From contig DIAM01000021.1 in the NCBI GenBank assembly GCA_002416505.1, positions 103,534 through 137,369 on the forward strand: 33,836 nucleotides of DNA, given 5' to 3'. Source of the stretch: Gammaproteobacteria bacterium UBA5078. GTDB taxonomy: Bacteria; Pseudomonadota; Gammaproteobacteria; Pseudomonadales; Pseudohongiellaceae. Positions 9,521-17,079 of this stretch are shown here, one piece after another. Made by a program: the position numbers and the translations under genes. Under the pieces are notes generated by a model. It was not told the origin of the DNA and did not search any database. It saw only the letters and a program-made list of their open reading frames with translations. The first letter of the stretch is position 1, and every line of letters starts with the position of its first letter.

Positions 9521-9868
9521 AACCTCAAATGGGAATCCACCCCTGACTTGAGAGCGAGCACCTGATCTCAGACTTGAAGCAAGAATTCAGCTTTCGCACT
9601 AGGGTTCGTAAAAGGGGTTGGATAAATCGGTGGAATCTGACGGTGAGTTGCTTATTTACCCTCAGCTCCTGAAACTGTTGCCCTAAACCGGTCTCTTTCC
9701 CGTATAATCACGGCTTCTCCGGCGAATAGACACGCACTCTAACAACGGCAAGGATATAGGGCAAGAGTCAATTTGATAATTGCTCAAATTCAACGAATGC
9801 CGCACACAACGCGTCGGAATCCTTACATATGTTCTTCGCGTTAGCAGCGCGAAACTGGGAGATTGGGA
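9521..9868. other. Divergent intergenic region mreB / gatC
   Basis: A stretch of about 348 bp without coding potential separating the mreB operon from gatCAB. A good sigma70-type -10 for gatC is visible (listed separately). I see no equally convincing promoter for mreB. No hairpin with a T-tract, tRNA or repeat was recognised. Confidence 0.7.
9678..9708 (+). promoter_or_regulatory. Candidate sigma70 promoter of gatCAB
   Basis: A perfect TATAAT lies at 9703-9708. The best -35 is TTGCCC at 9678-9683, but the spacer is 19 bp, longer than ideal. It would give a 5' leader of about 150 nt before gatC. The -10 is convincing; the -35 and the start point are inference. Confidence 0.5.
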
Positions 9869-10156
9869 ATGGCATTAGAGCAAACAGACGTCGAAAAAAT
9901 TGCCCATCTGGCACGTCTGCACGTCAGTACTGAGGAAGCGACCGAGGTGGCCAAACGCATCTCTTCGATTCTCGAATTGATCGACCAGATGCAAGGCATC
10001 GACACCGAGAATGTAGCGCCCATGGCACACTCATTCGATGCCATTCAGCGCCTGCGCCCAGACGTAGTCACCGAGACCGATCAACGCGAATACCTGCAGA
10101 AGATCGCCCCTTCGACACAAGATGGCCTCTATTTGGTCCCCAAGGTAATCGAGTGA
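9869..10156 (+). CDS. gatC: Asp/Glu-tRNA(Asn/Gln) amidotransferase subunit C
   Basis: Small subunit that wraps around the GatA-GatB interface and stabilises the amidotransferase that converts Glu-tRNA(Gln) or Asp-tRNA(Asn) to the amidated form. The 95-residue product has the family hallmarks KIAHLARL at the start, ISSILELIDQMQGIDTENVAPMAH in the middle, LRPDVVTE, and a C-terminal DGLYLVPKVIE. The ATG at 9869 has GGGAG 7 nt upstream and gives the standard length. A TTG at 9863 is in frame but sits only 1 nt from that SD, so it is rejected. First gene of gatCAB. Confidence 0.95.
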   Translation: MALEQTDVEKIAHLARLHVSTEEATEVAKRISSILELIDQMQGIDTENVAPMAHSFDAIQRLRPDVVTETDQREYLQKIAPSTQDGLYLVPKVIE

Positions 10157-10242
10157 GCAGCACGCTTGGCCTAGCCTAGCGCCGGCCAGTCACCGCGAAT
10201 TACCCTTTCAAACAACATTGACGATCAAGGACACCTAACAGC

Positions 10243-11703
10243 ATGTCTGACCGCACAGTCGCCGCACTCTCTCGCTCTTTAGCGCAGGGTGAGTTCTCCA
10301 GTGTAGAACTCACTCAAGACTACTTAAGCCGCATTGCCCTGCACAATAAGGGGCTCAATGCCTTTATCACAGTTACCGAAGAGCTCGCCTTGGCCCAGGC
10401 GGCGCAGGCCGATGCGCAGCGCGCGAAAGGCCAGCACGGCCCACTTACCGGCATCCCCATCGCCCACAAAGACATCTTCTGCATACAGGATGTGCGCACC
10501 ACTTGCGGCTCCAAGATGCTGTCCAACTTCATAGCCCCCTATAACGCCACCGTAGTCGAGCGCCTCAATGCCGCCGGCACGGTGACACTGGGCAAGACCA
10601 ATATGGACGAATTCGCGATGGGGTCCTCCAACGAGACCAGCTTCTTCGGCCCAGTGCGCAACCCTTGGGACAATGAGCGTGTGCCAGGCGGCTCCTCCGG
10701 CGGCTCGGCCGCGGCGGTCGCGGCCGACCTGTGCGCCATCGCCACGGGCACCGACACCGGCGGCTCAATACGCCAGCCCGCCGCATTCTGTGGCATAACC
10801 GGTTTCAAGCCCAGCTATGGCCGCATCTCGCGCTGGGGCATGATCGCCTTCGCCTCCAGCCTCGACCAGGCGGGTCCGATTAGCAAGAGCGCCGAGGATG
10901 CGGCACTGATGATGAACGCCATCGCCGGTCCAGACTCGCGGGATTCCACCTGTGTGGAGGGCGCCGCGCCGGACTATATGAGCACTCTGAACGACTCCCT
11001 GAAGGGCCTGCGCATCGGCGTACCTCGCCAGCACATCACCAAGGGCTTGGGCGCAGAAGTCGAGAAAGCCCTGCAGGAAGCGCTCAAGGTGTTCGAAAGC
11101 CTCGGCGCAACGGTGCAGGAGATCGACCTGCCCAATAATCATTTGTCCGTGTCCGCCTACTACGTCATCGCGCCAGCGGAGGCCTCGGCCAACCTGTCCC
11201 GCTTCGACGGCGTGCGTTACGGCTATCGTTGCGACAAGCCGGTGAACCTCGAGGACATGTATAAGCGCTCGCGCAGCGAGGGCTTCGGAGACGAAGTCAA
11301 ACGTCGCATCTTGGTGGGCACCTACGCCCTGTCGGCCGGCTACTACGACGCCTACTACCTGAAGGCCCAGCGGATTCGCCGCCTGATCAAGCAGGACTTC
11401 GATGCCGCCTTCAAGGAAGTGGATATCATCATCGGCCCTACCACGCCACACACCGCATTTAAGATAGGCGAGAAGAGCGACGATCCGGTCACGATGTATC
11501 TTGAAGACATCTATACCATTGGCGTCAATCTCGCGGGCCTGCCGGGCATCTCGATTCCCGCAGGCAGCACCAGCGCGTCGGGCAAGGCCCTGCCTATTGG
11601 CATTCAACTGGTTGGCAGCGACTTCGCAGAAGCGAAGGTTCTCAATATTGCGCATCAGTTCCAGTTGCATACCGACTGGCACAAGCAAACAGCGGAGGTT
11701 TAA
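10243..11703 (+). CDS. gatA: Asp/Glu-tRNA amidotransferase subunit A (amidase)
   Basis: Amidase-signature enzyme that releases ammonia from glutamine for the transamidation carried out by GatB. 486 residues, normal length. The Ser-cisSer-Lys triad is visible: Lys76 in PIAHKDIFC, cis-Ser151 in PGGSSGGSAAA and the nucleophile Ser175 in GTDTGGSIRQPAAFCG; their spacing matches the characterised bacterial GatA. The ATG at 10243 has AGGA about 11 nt upstream. It follows gatC by 86 nt and precedes gatB by 3 nt. Channelling of ammonia to GatB is family knowledge. Confidence 0.97.
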   Translation: MSDRTVAALSRSLAQGEFSSVELTQDYLSRIALHNKGLNAFITVTEELALAQAAQADAQRAKGQHGPLTGIPIAHKDIFCIQDVRTTCGSKMLSNFIAPYNATVVERLNAAGTVTLGKTNMDEFAMGSSNETSFFGPVRNPWDNERVPGGSSGGSAAAVAADLCAIATGTDTGGSIRQPAAFCGITGFKPSYGRISRWGMIAFASSLDQAGPISKSAEDAALMMNAIAGPDSRDSTCVEGAAPDYMSTLNDSLKGLRIGVPRQHITKGLGAEVEKALQEALKVFESLGATVQEIDLPNNHLSVSAYYVIAPAEASANLSRFDGVRYGYRCDKPVNLEDMYKRSRSEGFGDEVKRRILVGTYALSAGYYDAYYLKAQRIRRLIKQDFDAAFKEVDIIIGPTTPHTAFKIGEKSDDPVTMYLEDIYTIGVNLAGLPGISIPAGSTSASGKALPIGIQLVGSDFAEAKVLNIAHQFQLHTDWHKQTAEV

Positions 11704-11706
11704 GAC

Positions 11707-13140
11707 ATGGGCTGGGAAACCGTTATCGGCCTAGAAGTACACGTGCAATTGGCCACGCATAGCAAACTATTCTCTGGCAGCAGCACCACCTTTGGCGCCG
11801 CACCTAACACACAGGCAAGCGTCTTCGACCTCGCCATGCCCGGCACACTGCCCGTGCTCAACGAACAGGCGCTGCGCATGGCCGTGAAGTTCGGCCTAGC
11901 GGTGGATGCGGAGATCGGCCGACGCTCGGTGTTCGATCGCAAAAACTACTTCTACCCCGACCTACCCAAGGGCTATCAGGTGAGTCAACTCGACTTCCCC
12001 ACCGTGGGCAAGGGCAGCCTCGAGATCACTCTCGAGGACGGCAGCACCCGAGTCATCGGCATTACCCGCGCGCACATCGAAGAGGATGCGGGCAAGTCTC
12101 TGCACGAGGACTATCAGGGCCAGACTGGCATCGACCTGAACCGTGCCGGCACACCCTTGCTTGAGATCGTCTCCGAGCCCGAGCTCGCAAACGCCAAAGA
12201 GGCCGTGGCCTACTTAAAGAAACTACATTCCATAATTCGCTACCTCGGCATCTCCGACGGCAATATGAGCCAGGGCTCGATGCGCTGCGATGCCAACGTG
12301 TCGGTGCGCAAGACTGGTAGCACCGAACTAGGCACCCGTGCCGAGATCAAGAACATCAACAGCTTCCGCTTCGTCGAGAAGGCGATTCTGCACGAGGCCC
12401 AGCGCCAGATCGATATCCTCGAGGACGGCGGCCGCATCGTTCAAGAGACTCGCCTATATGACGCGGATCGCGACGAGACTCGCTCCATGCGCAGCAAGGA
12501 AGTAGCCAACGATTACCGCTATTTCCCCGAACCAGACCTGCTGCCAGTAGTGATCGACGAGGCCTATATCGAGGCGGTGCGCGCAGAACTACCGGAATTG
12601 CCCAATGCCAAGCGCGAGCGTTTCGTTGCGCAGTACAGCCTCAGTGAATACGACGCCGGTGTGATCGCCAGCAGCCGCGAGATGGCCGAATACTTCGAGG
12701 AAGTCGTCACGATCTGCGCTGACGCCAAGTTGTCATCTAATTGGGTGACCGTCGACCTTCAGGCCGTGCTCAACAAGCAAGACCTCGAGATCGAGCAGTC
12801 GCCGATCAGTGCCATGCGTCTGGGCGAGCTGATTGCCCGCATCAAGGATCAGACCATCTCGAGCAAGATCGCCAAGACCGTATTCGAGGCCATGCTGGAC
12901 TCTACCCAGTCTGCGGACGAGATCATCGAGAGCCAGGGCCTTAAACAGGTAACGGACAGCGACGCTATCGAGAAACTCGTCGACGAAGTCATTGCCGGCA
13001 ACCCCGAACAAGTCGAGCAGTACCGCGCTGGCAAAGAGAAAGTCTTCGCCTTCTTCATCGGTCAAGCGATGAAGGCATCACGCGGCAAGGCCAACCCCGA
13101 ACAGCTCAACGCCCTGCTCAAGCAGAAGCTAAAAGCCTGA
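11707..13140 (+). CDS. gatB: Asp/Glu-tRNA amidotransferase subunit B
   Basis: Catalytic and tRNA-binding subunit that phosphorylates the mischarged aminoacyl-tRNA and amidates it with ammonia from GatA. 477 residues. The N-terminal GLEVHVQLATHSKLFSG and the block FDRKNYFYPDLPKGYQVSQ are the kinase/amidation domain; DLNRAGTPLLEIVSEP and GSMRCDANVSVR are also conserved. The C-terminal helical and YqeY-like tail (from about residue 300, ending GQAMKASRGKANPEQLNALL) binds the tRNA. The start ATG lies 3 nt after the gatA stop. Whether the organism amidates Asn-tRNA, Gln-tRNA or both cannot be seen from this window. Confidence 0.97.
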   Translation: MGWETVIGLEVHVQLATHSKLFSGSSTTFGAAPNTQASVFDLAMPGTLPVLNEQALRMAVKFGLAVDAEIGRRSVFDRKNYFYPDLPKGYQVSQLDFPTVGKGSLEITLEDGSTRVIGITRAHIEEDAGKSLHEDYQGQTGIDLNRAGTPLLEIVSEPELANAKEAVAYLKKLHSIIRYLGISDGNMSQGSMRCDANVSVRKTGSTELGTRAEIKNINSFRFVEKAILHEAQRQIDILEDGGRIVQETRLYDADRDETRSMRSKEVANDYRYFPEPDLLPVVIDEAYIEAVRAELPELPNAKRERFVAQYSLSEYDAGVIASSREMAEYFEEVVTICADAKLSSNWVTVDLQAVLNKQDLEIEQSPISAMRLGELIARIKDQTISSKIAKTVFEAMLDSTQSADEIIESQGLKQVTDSDAIEKLVDEVIAGNPEQVEQYRAGKEKVFAFFIGQAMKASRGKANPEQLNALLKQKLKA

Positions 13141-13169
13141 AACGAATTAGATAAGAGTTAAGTATTACT

Positions 13170-13490
13170 ATGACCGAAAAGAAAAAGGGCGCAGAGCGCA
13201 CCCAGCGTGCTGTGCGCGATGAGTTCTGGACTGATGAGCGTGTGCATGGATTTCTGAGCATACTTCCACCAGAGGGCGTACCGGCGGACTACCACATCTT
13301 ATTGAAAGCCTATCGCGGCATGCTGCCCGATGCCTTCGAGCGCTTCGTGCCCTTCTATATCGAGGCGGGCCATGACATCAACGTGAAGCTGGAGGACGGC
13401 AGCACCTTCCTCGATCACGTCTCGAGACACCGCAAGTCTGCGGCCTATGCCCAAATCCTGGAAGATGCGGGTGCGCAACGCACCCGCTAG
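13170..13490 (+). CDS. PA4642-like small conserved protein
   Basis: A 106-residue soluble protein that I recognise by pattern as like Pseudomonas aeruginosa PA4642: an N-terminal basic stretch, then DEFWTDERVHGFLSILPPEGVPADYHILLKAYRGM and ERFVPFYIEAGHDINVKLEDGSTFLDHVSRHRKSAAYAQIL. The second half reads like one or two ankyrin-like helical hairpins (AGHDINVKLEDGSTFLD). No catalytic motif, signal peptide or membrane segment is visible. Its function is unknown. It lies 29 nt after gatB, so it may be transcribed with gatCAB, and it converges on rhlB with only 3 nt between the stop codons. No strong SD precedes the ATG. Confidence 0.8.
   Translation: MTEKKKGAERTQRAVRDEFWTDERVHGFLSILPPEGVPADYHILLKAYRGMLPDAFERFVPFYIEAGHDINVKLEDGSTFLDHVSRHRKSAAYAQILEDAGAQRTR
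13467..13487. repeat. Perfect 9-bp GC hairpin at a convergent gene junction
   Basis: The arms GCGGGTGCG and CGCACCCGC (13467-13475 and 13479-13487) flank a CAA loop. The hairpin lies inside the last codons of the PA4642-like gene and 6 nt from the end of the convergent rhlB reading frame. There is no T-tract on either strand, so it is not a classical intrinsic terminator. It may stabilise the 3' ends of both messages. Confidence 0.6.
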
Positions 13491-13493
13491 TAT

Positions 13494-14777
13494 CTAACGC
13501 CTTCTAGGCGGCCTGCTACTGCTGCTACCACGATCCTTACGATCATTTCCCGTTTTCGGCGGCGCCTTGAAGCGCGAGGCGCGCTCGAATGCCGGAGGCG
13601 CGGCGAGTAGGTGCTCGTCGGGGTGGATGCAGGTGAGTTTTCTACCCAATTTCTCTTCGATATTGGGCAATAGGAAGGAATCGTCTTCGCAGGCGAAACT
13701 TATCGATGTACCGACATTGCCGGCACGGCCGGTGCGGCCGATGCGGTGCACATAGTCTTCAGCCTCTTCGGGCAGGCTGTAATTGATCACGTGAGACACG
13801 TCGTCGATATGCAGACCACGACCTGCCACATCCGTGGCGACCAAGACCTGTAGCTTACCCTCACGAAATGCCTCAAGAGTCTGGACGCGCTTATTCTGCG
13901 CAACCTCCCCCGAGAGCAGGCCGCAGCTCACGCCGTTGCGATGCAGACTGTCTGCCAGCTTGCGGACCTGATCGCGGCGATTGTTGAACACGATGACCTT
14001 GTCGGCACCCGCCTCAGCAATTAAATTGTAGAGCAGCTTGTATTTATCCTCGGCGGTCACGAGGTAGACGACCTGATCGATCGTATCGGTAGCCACCTGA
14101 GTTGGCTCGATCTCGATCATGACCGGGTCCATCGCCCAGCGCTTGGTGAGCTCTAGCACCTCCGGCGTGAATGTGGCGCTAAACAACAGGGTCTGACGAC
14201 ACTCTTTAGCCGGACAGCGTGCCACGATGCTACGCACCTGGGGAATGAAGCCCATGTCGAGCATGCGATCCGCCTCGTCGATCACCATCAGTTCCACGAG
14301 CCCTAGATAGACTTGATCGTTCTGAACGAAGTCGATCAGGCGGCCGGGGGTCGCAACGACGATGTCCACGGGCCTCTTATCCAAGGCGCGCAGTTGTTTC
14401 TGATAATCTTCCCCACCCACCATCGTGACAACGTGCAGGTCGGCGTACTTGCTCAGGTCCTGCGCATCATTGGCGATCTGCATCACCAGCTCTCGAGTTG
14501 GCGCAATAATCAAGGCGCGCGGCTCTGCGACATAGCGCTCCTCTTCGATAGGATTGCTGACGAGATCGTTAATGATGGTAATCAAGAAGGCGGCTGTTTT
14601 GCCCGTGCCGGTTTGTGCGCGGCCGGTGACATCGTTGCCCTTGAGTGTGTAGTGTAGGCTCTGCGCCTGAATCGGTGTGCAGTATTCGAATCCGAGATCT
14701 GCTATCGCTTTATTGAGTGGTTCAACCAGATCGAAGGCTGCAAATTTGAGCCTCTGGTCGCTTGCTTCATTATCCAT
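13494..14777 (-). CDS. rhlB: DEAD-box ATP-dependent RNA helicase, RhlB type
   Basis: RNA helicase of the RhlB branch, which in gammaproteobacteria unwinds structured mRNA for the RNA degradosome. 427 residues. Motifs in order: Q motif with CTPIQAQSL, motif I AQTGTGKT, Ia APTREL, Ib TPGRLIDF, II VIDEADRMLDMGF (the DEAD box), III FSAT, IV VIVFNNR, V ATDVAGRGLHI and VI HRIGRTGRAG. A basic, low-complexity tail (KAPPKTGNDRKDRGSSSSRPPRRR) follows the RecA-like domains, as usual for RhlB. The EDYVHRIGRTGRAG and SFACEDDSFLLPNIEEKLG blocks favour RhlB over RhlE or SrmB. Single gene, convergent with the small gene at 13170. Confidence 0.88.
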   Translation of the reverse strand: MDNEASDQRLKFAAFDLVEPLNKAIADLGFEYCTPIQAQSLHYTLKGNDVTGRAQTGTGKTAAFLITIINDLVSNPIEEERYVAEPRALIIAPTRELVMQIANDAQDLSKYADLHVVTMVGGEDYQKQLRALDKRPVDIVVATPGRLIDFVQNDQVYLGLVELMVIDEADRMLDMGFIPQVRSIVARCPAKECRQTLLFSATFTPEVLELTKRWAMDPVMIEIEPTQVATDTIDQVVYLVTAEDKYKLLYNLIAEAGADKVIVFNNRRDQVRKLADSLHRNGVSCGLLSGEVAQNKRVQTLEAFREGKLQVLVATDVAGRGLHIDDVSHVINYSLPEEAEDYVHRIGRTGRAGNVGTSISFACEDDSFLLPNIEEKLGRKLTCIHPDEHLLAAPPAFERASRFKAPPKTGNDRKDRGSSSSRPPRRR

Positions 14778-14946
14778 AGGGAACTACGCCGCTGGCATTA
14801 TGCCGATGATAAATTACCCTCTAAGGGTGCGTGTCAGACCTGACATGAGTATTAAATTTCTTATAAATCTGCAACTTATGCGCTCGTATCAGCTAGCGCG
14901 GGAATCATAGCTGGCAAGCGCTCTAACATCAATAGCGCTGGCCGAT

Positions 14947-15702
14947 TCAGTGCCCAGCCCCTCCGCAGGCTTTGCACTGCGGGTCTTTGGGCAGGCGCAT
15001 CTCGCGCCACTGCAGGGTCTTGGCATCGAGGAGCAGCAGTCGGCCGGTCAGAGGAGTCCCGATACCGGTGATCAATTTAATTGCCTCCATCGCCTGGACG
15101 GCGCCGATAATGCCGACCACGGGGGCCATGACACCGTTGGTGGCACAGGTGGCTTGCTCGTCATCGCCAAGCCGGTACAGGCACTGGTAGCAGGGGCTGG
15201 AGGGGTCGCGGGAGTCGAAAACAGCAACCTGCCCTTCCATGCGGATAGCGGCACCGGAGACCAGTGGCACGCGTTGCTCGACACAGGCCTGATTGAGGGC
15301 GAAGCGGGTATTGAAATTATCGCAGGCGTCTAGGGCGACGGTGACCCCTGGGAGCAATTGGGCGAGGCGGGCTTGGTCCAAACGCTCTTCTAATGCGGTG
15401 ATGCGGACATTGGGGTTAAGGCCCTGCAGGGTAGCGAGCGCAGATTGCACCTTGGCTTGACCGATATTAGCCTGGCTATGGGCGATCTGACGCTGCAGAT
15501 TAGTAATCTCAACAATATCGTCATCGGCAATAATGAGGTGACCGACGCCAGCCGCGGCAAGATACATGGCGGCGGGGCAGCCTAGGCCGCCCATGCCAAG
15601 GATGAGCACGGTGGCATCGAGGAGTTTCTGCTGACCGGCAATATCCATCTCGGGGAGCATGATCTGGCGGCTATAACGGAGTAAGTCTTCGTCTTGCATC
15701 AT
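14947..15702 (-). CDS. moeB: Molybdopterin-synthase adenylyltransferase MoeB / ThiF family
   Basis: E1-like enzyme that adenylates the C-terminal glycine of a ubiquitin-like sulfur carrier (MoaD; ThiS for ThiF). 251 residues. Visible: ATP-binding ILGMGGLGCPAAMYLA, the RQI and DLQRQ-type contacts (NLQRQIAHSQANIGQAK), the catalytic-region DACDNFNTRFALN, and two CxxC pairs for zinc (CYQC, and CKAC near the C-terminus). The start is the ATG at 15702 (MMQDEDLLRYSRQI), with AGG 6 nt upstream; a TTG at 15741 would add 13 residues unlike the family. The hemA-prfA-prmC-moeB order is as in Pseudomonas, but here 520 bp of non-coding repeats separate it from prmC. MoeB versus ThiF cannot be fully separated without the partner genes. 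Confidence 0.88.
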   Translation of the reverse strand: MMQDEDLLRYSRQIMLPEMDIAGQQKLLDATVLILGMGGLGCPAAMYLAAAGVGHLIIADDDIVEITNLQRQIAHSQANIGQAKVQSALATLQGLNPNVRITALEERLDQARLAQLLPGVTVALDACDNFNTRFALNQACVEQRVPLVSGAAIRMEGQVAVFDSRDPSSPCYQCLYRLGDDEQATCATNGVMAPVVGIIGAVQAMEAIKLITGIGTPLTGRLLLLDAKTLQWREMRLPKDPQCKACGGAGH

Positions 15703-15773
15703 TCTAAACCTGTGGTTTTCTTGCGGGGCAGTGTACCGCAATTTGGTTTTTCAGTTTACTAGGGTTCTGTATT

Positions 15774-15823
15774 GGGGCTTTGAGGCTTGAGGCTTTGAGG
15801 CTTGAGGCTTTGGGCTTTGGGCT
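15774..15823. repeat. Short tandem repeat, GGCTT(T)GA units
   Basis: About six 7-8 bp units in a row: GGCTTTGA, GGCTTGA, GGCTTTGA, GGCTTGA, GGCTTTGG, GCTTTGG. The first four form two exact copies of a 15-bp unit; the last two have drifted to GG. Upstream of moeB by about 70 bp. Copy number is likely to vary between strains (inference). Confidence 0.85.
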
Positions 15824-15850
15824 CCGTAGCTCGCGCTGAGCAGCGGCGCA

Positions 15851-15937
15851 AAGCGTTTCTGGACACGCCAAAATGCGCACATCCCTGTGCAGGCTCGGCG
15901 CGCGCCATCCATGGCGCTTTACGGTCCTGAAACACTT
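15851..15937 (+). repeat. Palindromic interspersed element, copy A
   Basis: An 87-bp element bounded by imperfect terminal inverted repeats, AAGCGTTTCTGGAC (15851-15864) and the complement of AAGTGTTTCAGGAC (15924-15937), 12/14 identical. Inside are two further hairpins, GCACA-TCCC-TGTGC and GCGCCAT-CC-ATGGCGC, so the unit can fold as a three-armed structure. Its 69-bp core (from CTGGAC to GGTCC) matches copy B in opposite orientation at 60 of 69 positions. No transposase is encoded; it resembles a MITE or REP/ERIC-like unit. Confidence 0.85.
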
Positions 15938-16089
15938 CACCCCACTCCTCATCGCTGCTTTGGTAGGGCACTTGGCTTAGGTACTTCTATTGTCCCTTTT
16001 CATCTCAATCATTTGGCTAACACTTTGTTGCAACGACTTGGGATGCCAAGATTGACCGTCGAGTAACACCAAAATAGCAATGGAATGTG

Positions 16090-16186
16090 CGGTGTGGGGG
16101 TACTGGACCGTCGGGCGCCAGGGACGGCGCACGCCGAGCCTGCACATGGATGTGCGCCCTTTGGCGTGTCCAGAACCCCCATACCG
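16090..16186 (-). repeat. Palindromic interspersed element, copy B (inverted relative to A)
   Basis: A 97-bp element with 19-bp terminal inverted repeats, CGGTGTGGGGGTACTGGAC at 16090-16108 and the complement of CGGTATGGGGGTTCTGGAC at 16168-16186, 17/19 identical. The internal arms are GCACAT-CC-ATGTGC and GCGCC-GTCCCT-GGCGC. The core aligns with copy A on the other strand (60/69). The outer TG-rich flanks extend further than in copy A, so the two copies differ most at their ends. Confidence 0.85.
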
Positions 16187-16222
16187 TGCAGTTCAGTGCG
16201 GGATTCGAAGCACTATCAATTT

Positions 16223-17059
16223 CTATAATTGACCTAGAGTAACCCGATCATGTTCATTCAAATCTTGTAGTGTTCGCACATCCTGAAAACCATGAGACAC
16301 AAGTAACGCACGCACCGCATCGGCTTGTTCGTAGCCGTGTTCTAGGAGGAGCCAGCCGCCGGGGCTTAGGTGGACCGGGGCTTGGGTGATGATGGTGCGG
16401 ATGTCGGCGATGCCGGACTCCTCGGCGCTTAGGGCGCTGCGTGGCTCGAAGCGTAGGTCGCCCTGGCTTAGGTGGGAGTCTTGTGGATCTATGTAGGGAG
16501 GGTTGCTGACGATCATGTGCAATGGCTCGGCGGGCAACGCCTCGCACCAATTGCCTTGGGAGAAGCGCACATTGCCGAGCTTGTTGATCAGCGCATTATC
16601 GCTGGCCACTCGCAGCGCATCTGGGCTTAGGTCGCTGGCATAGATCTGCCAGTCCGGGCGCTCCTTGGCCAGCGCTAGGGCGATGGCGCCACTGCCGGTG
16701 CCAAGGTCCGCAACTCTCTGTGTTTGCTTAGGCAGTAGGCTCAGCGCGGTCTCTACTAGCAATTCCGTCTCGGGCCTTGGGATTAGGACATGGCGGTTTA
16801 CCCTGAGCGTGAGGGTCCAGAATTCGCGCTCGCCGGTGACATAGGCGATCGGCTCCCCCATCACGCGGCGATCCAGAAGGCTCTCGAAATAAGAGTGCTG
16901 CGAAGTACTGAGTGTATTATCGGGCCAGGTATAGAGGTAGGTGCGGGTGCAGCCTAGCGCGCAGGCTAGCAGGAGTTCGGAGTCTATCTGCGCGCTCTCT
17001 AAGCCATAGAGTGTATGTTGGGCTTGCCGCAGGGCTTGCTTGATCGTGATGCCTTCCAC
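16223..17059 (-). CDS. prmC: Release factor glutamine methyltransferase PrmC (HemK)
   Basis: SAM-dependent methyltransferase that methylates the glutamine of the GGQ motif in release factors RF1 and RF2. 278 residues. The N-terminal helical domain (to about residue 80) contacts the factor. The Rossmann domain carries the SAM loop ADLGTGSGAIALALA (about 117-131) and the catalytic NPPY at 186-189, the signature of N5-glutamine methylation. The start is a GTG at 17059 with a strong GGAGGG 5 nt upstream. It lies 20 nt after its own substrate gene prfA, the usual pairing. Confidence 0.95.
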   Translation of the reverse strand: MEGITIKQALRQAQHTLYGLESAQIDSELLLACALGCTRTYLYTWPDNTLSTSQHSYFESLLDRRVMGEPIAYVTGEREFWTLTLRVNRHVLIPRPETELLVETALSLLPKQTQRVADLGTGSGAIALALAKERPDWQIYASDLSPDALRVASDNALINKLGNVRFSQGNWCEALPAEPLHMIVSNPPYIDPQDSHLSQGDLRFEPRSALSAEESGIADIRTIITQAPVHLSPGGWLLLEHGYEQADAVRALLVSHGFQDVRTLQDLNEHDRVTLGQL

Positions 17060-17079
17060 TGCAGCCCTCCACCTTAGAC

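Larger units (their letters stand above)
15703..16222. other. Repeat-rich gene-free island between prmC and moeB
   Basis: About 520 bp without a credible gene inside an otherwise tight operon. It holds a GGCTT(T)GA tandem array and two inverted copies of a palindromic element (listed separately), separated by about 150 bp of lower-GC sequence in which I see nothing. Two short minus-strand open frames run through the array and the first element; their codons simply follow the repeats. Confidence 0.85.

Noticed and set aside
9863..9868. TTG start for gatC two codons upstream of the ATG
   Set aside because: It lies 1 nt from the SD; the ATG at 9869 has proper spacing and gives the family length.
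10765..11688. 307-codon open frame on the minus strand inside gatA
   Set aside because: Antisense shadow of a GC-rich conserved gene; the composition follows gatA codon positions and no motif is present.
15704..15971. Two overlapping minus-strand open frames (82 and 70 codons) through the tandem array and element A
   Set aside because: Their sequence (repeated LKASS or LKPQS and the arginine/alanine-rich stretch) is a direct reading of the repeats in two frames; no SD and no family resemblance.
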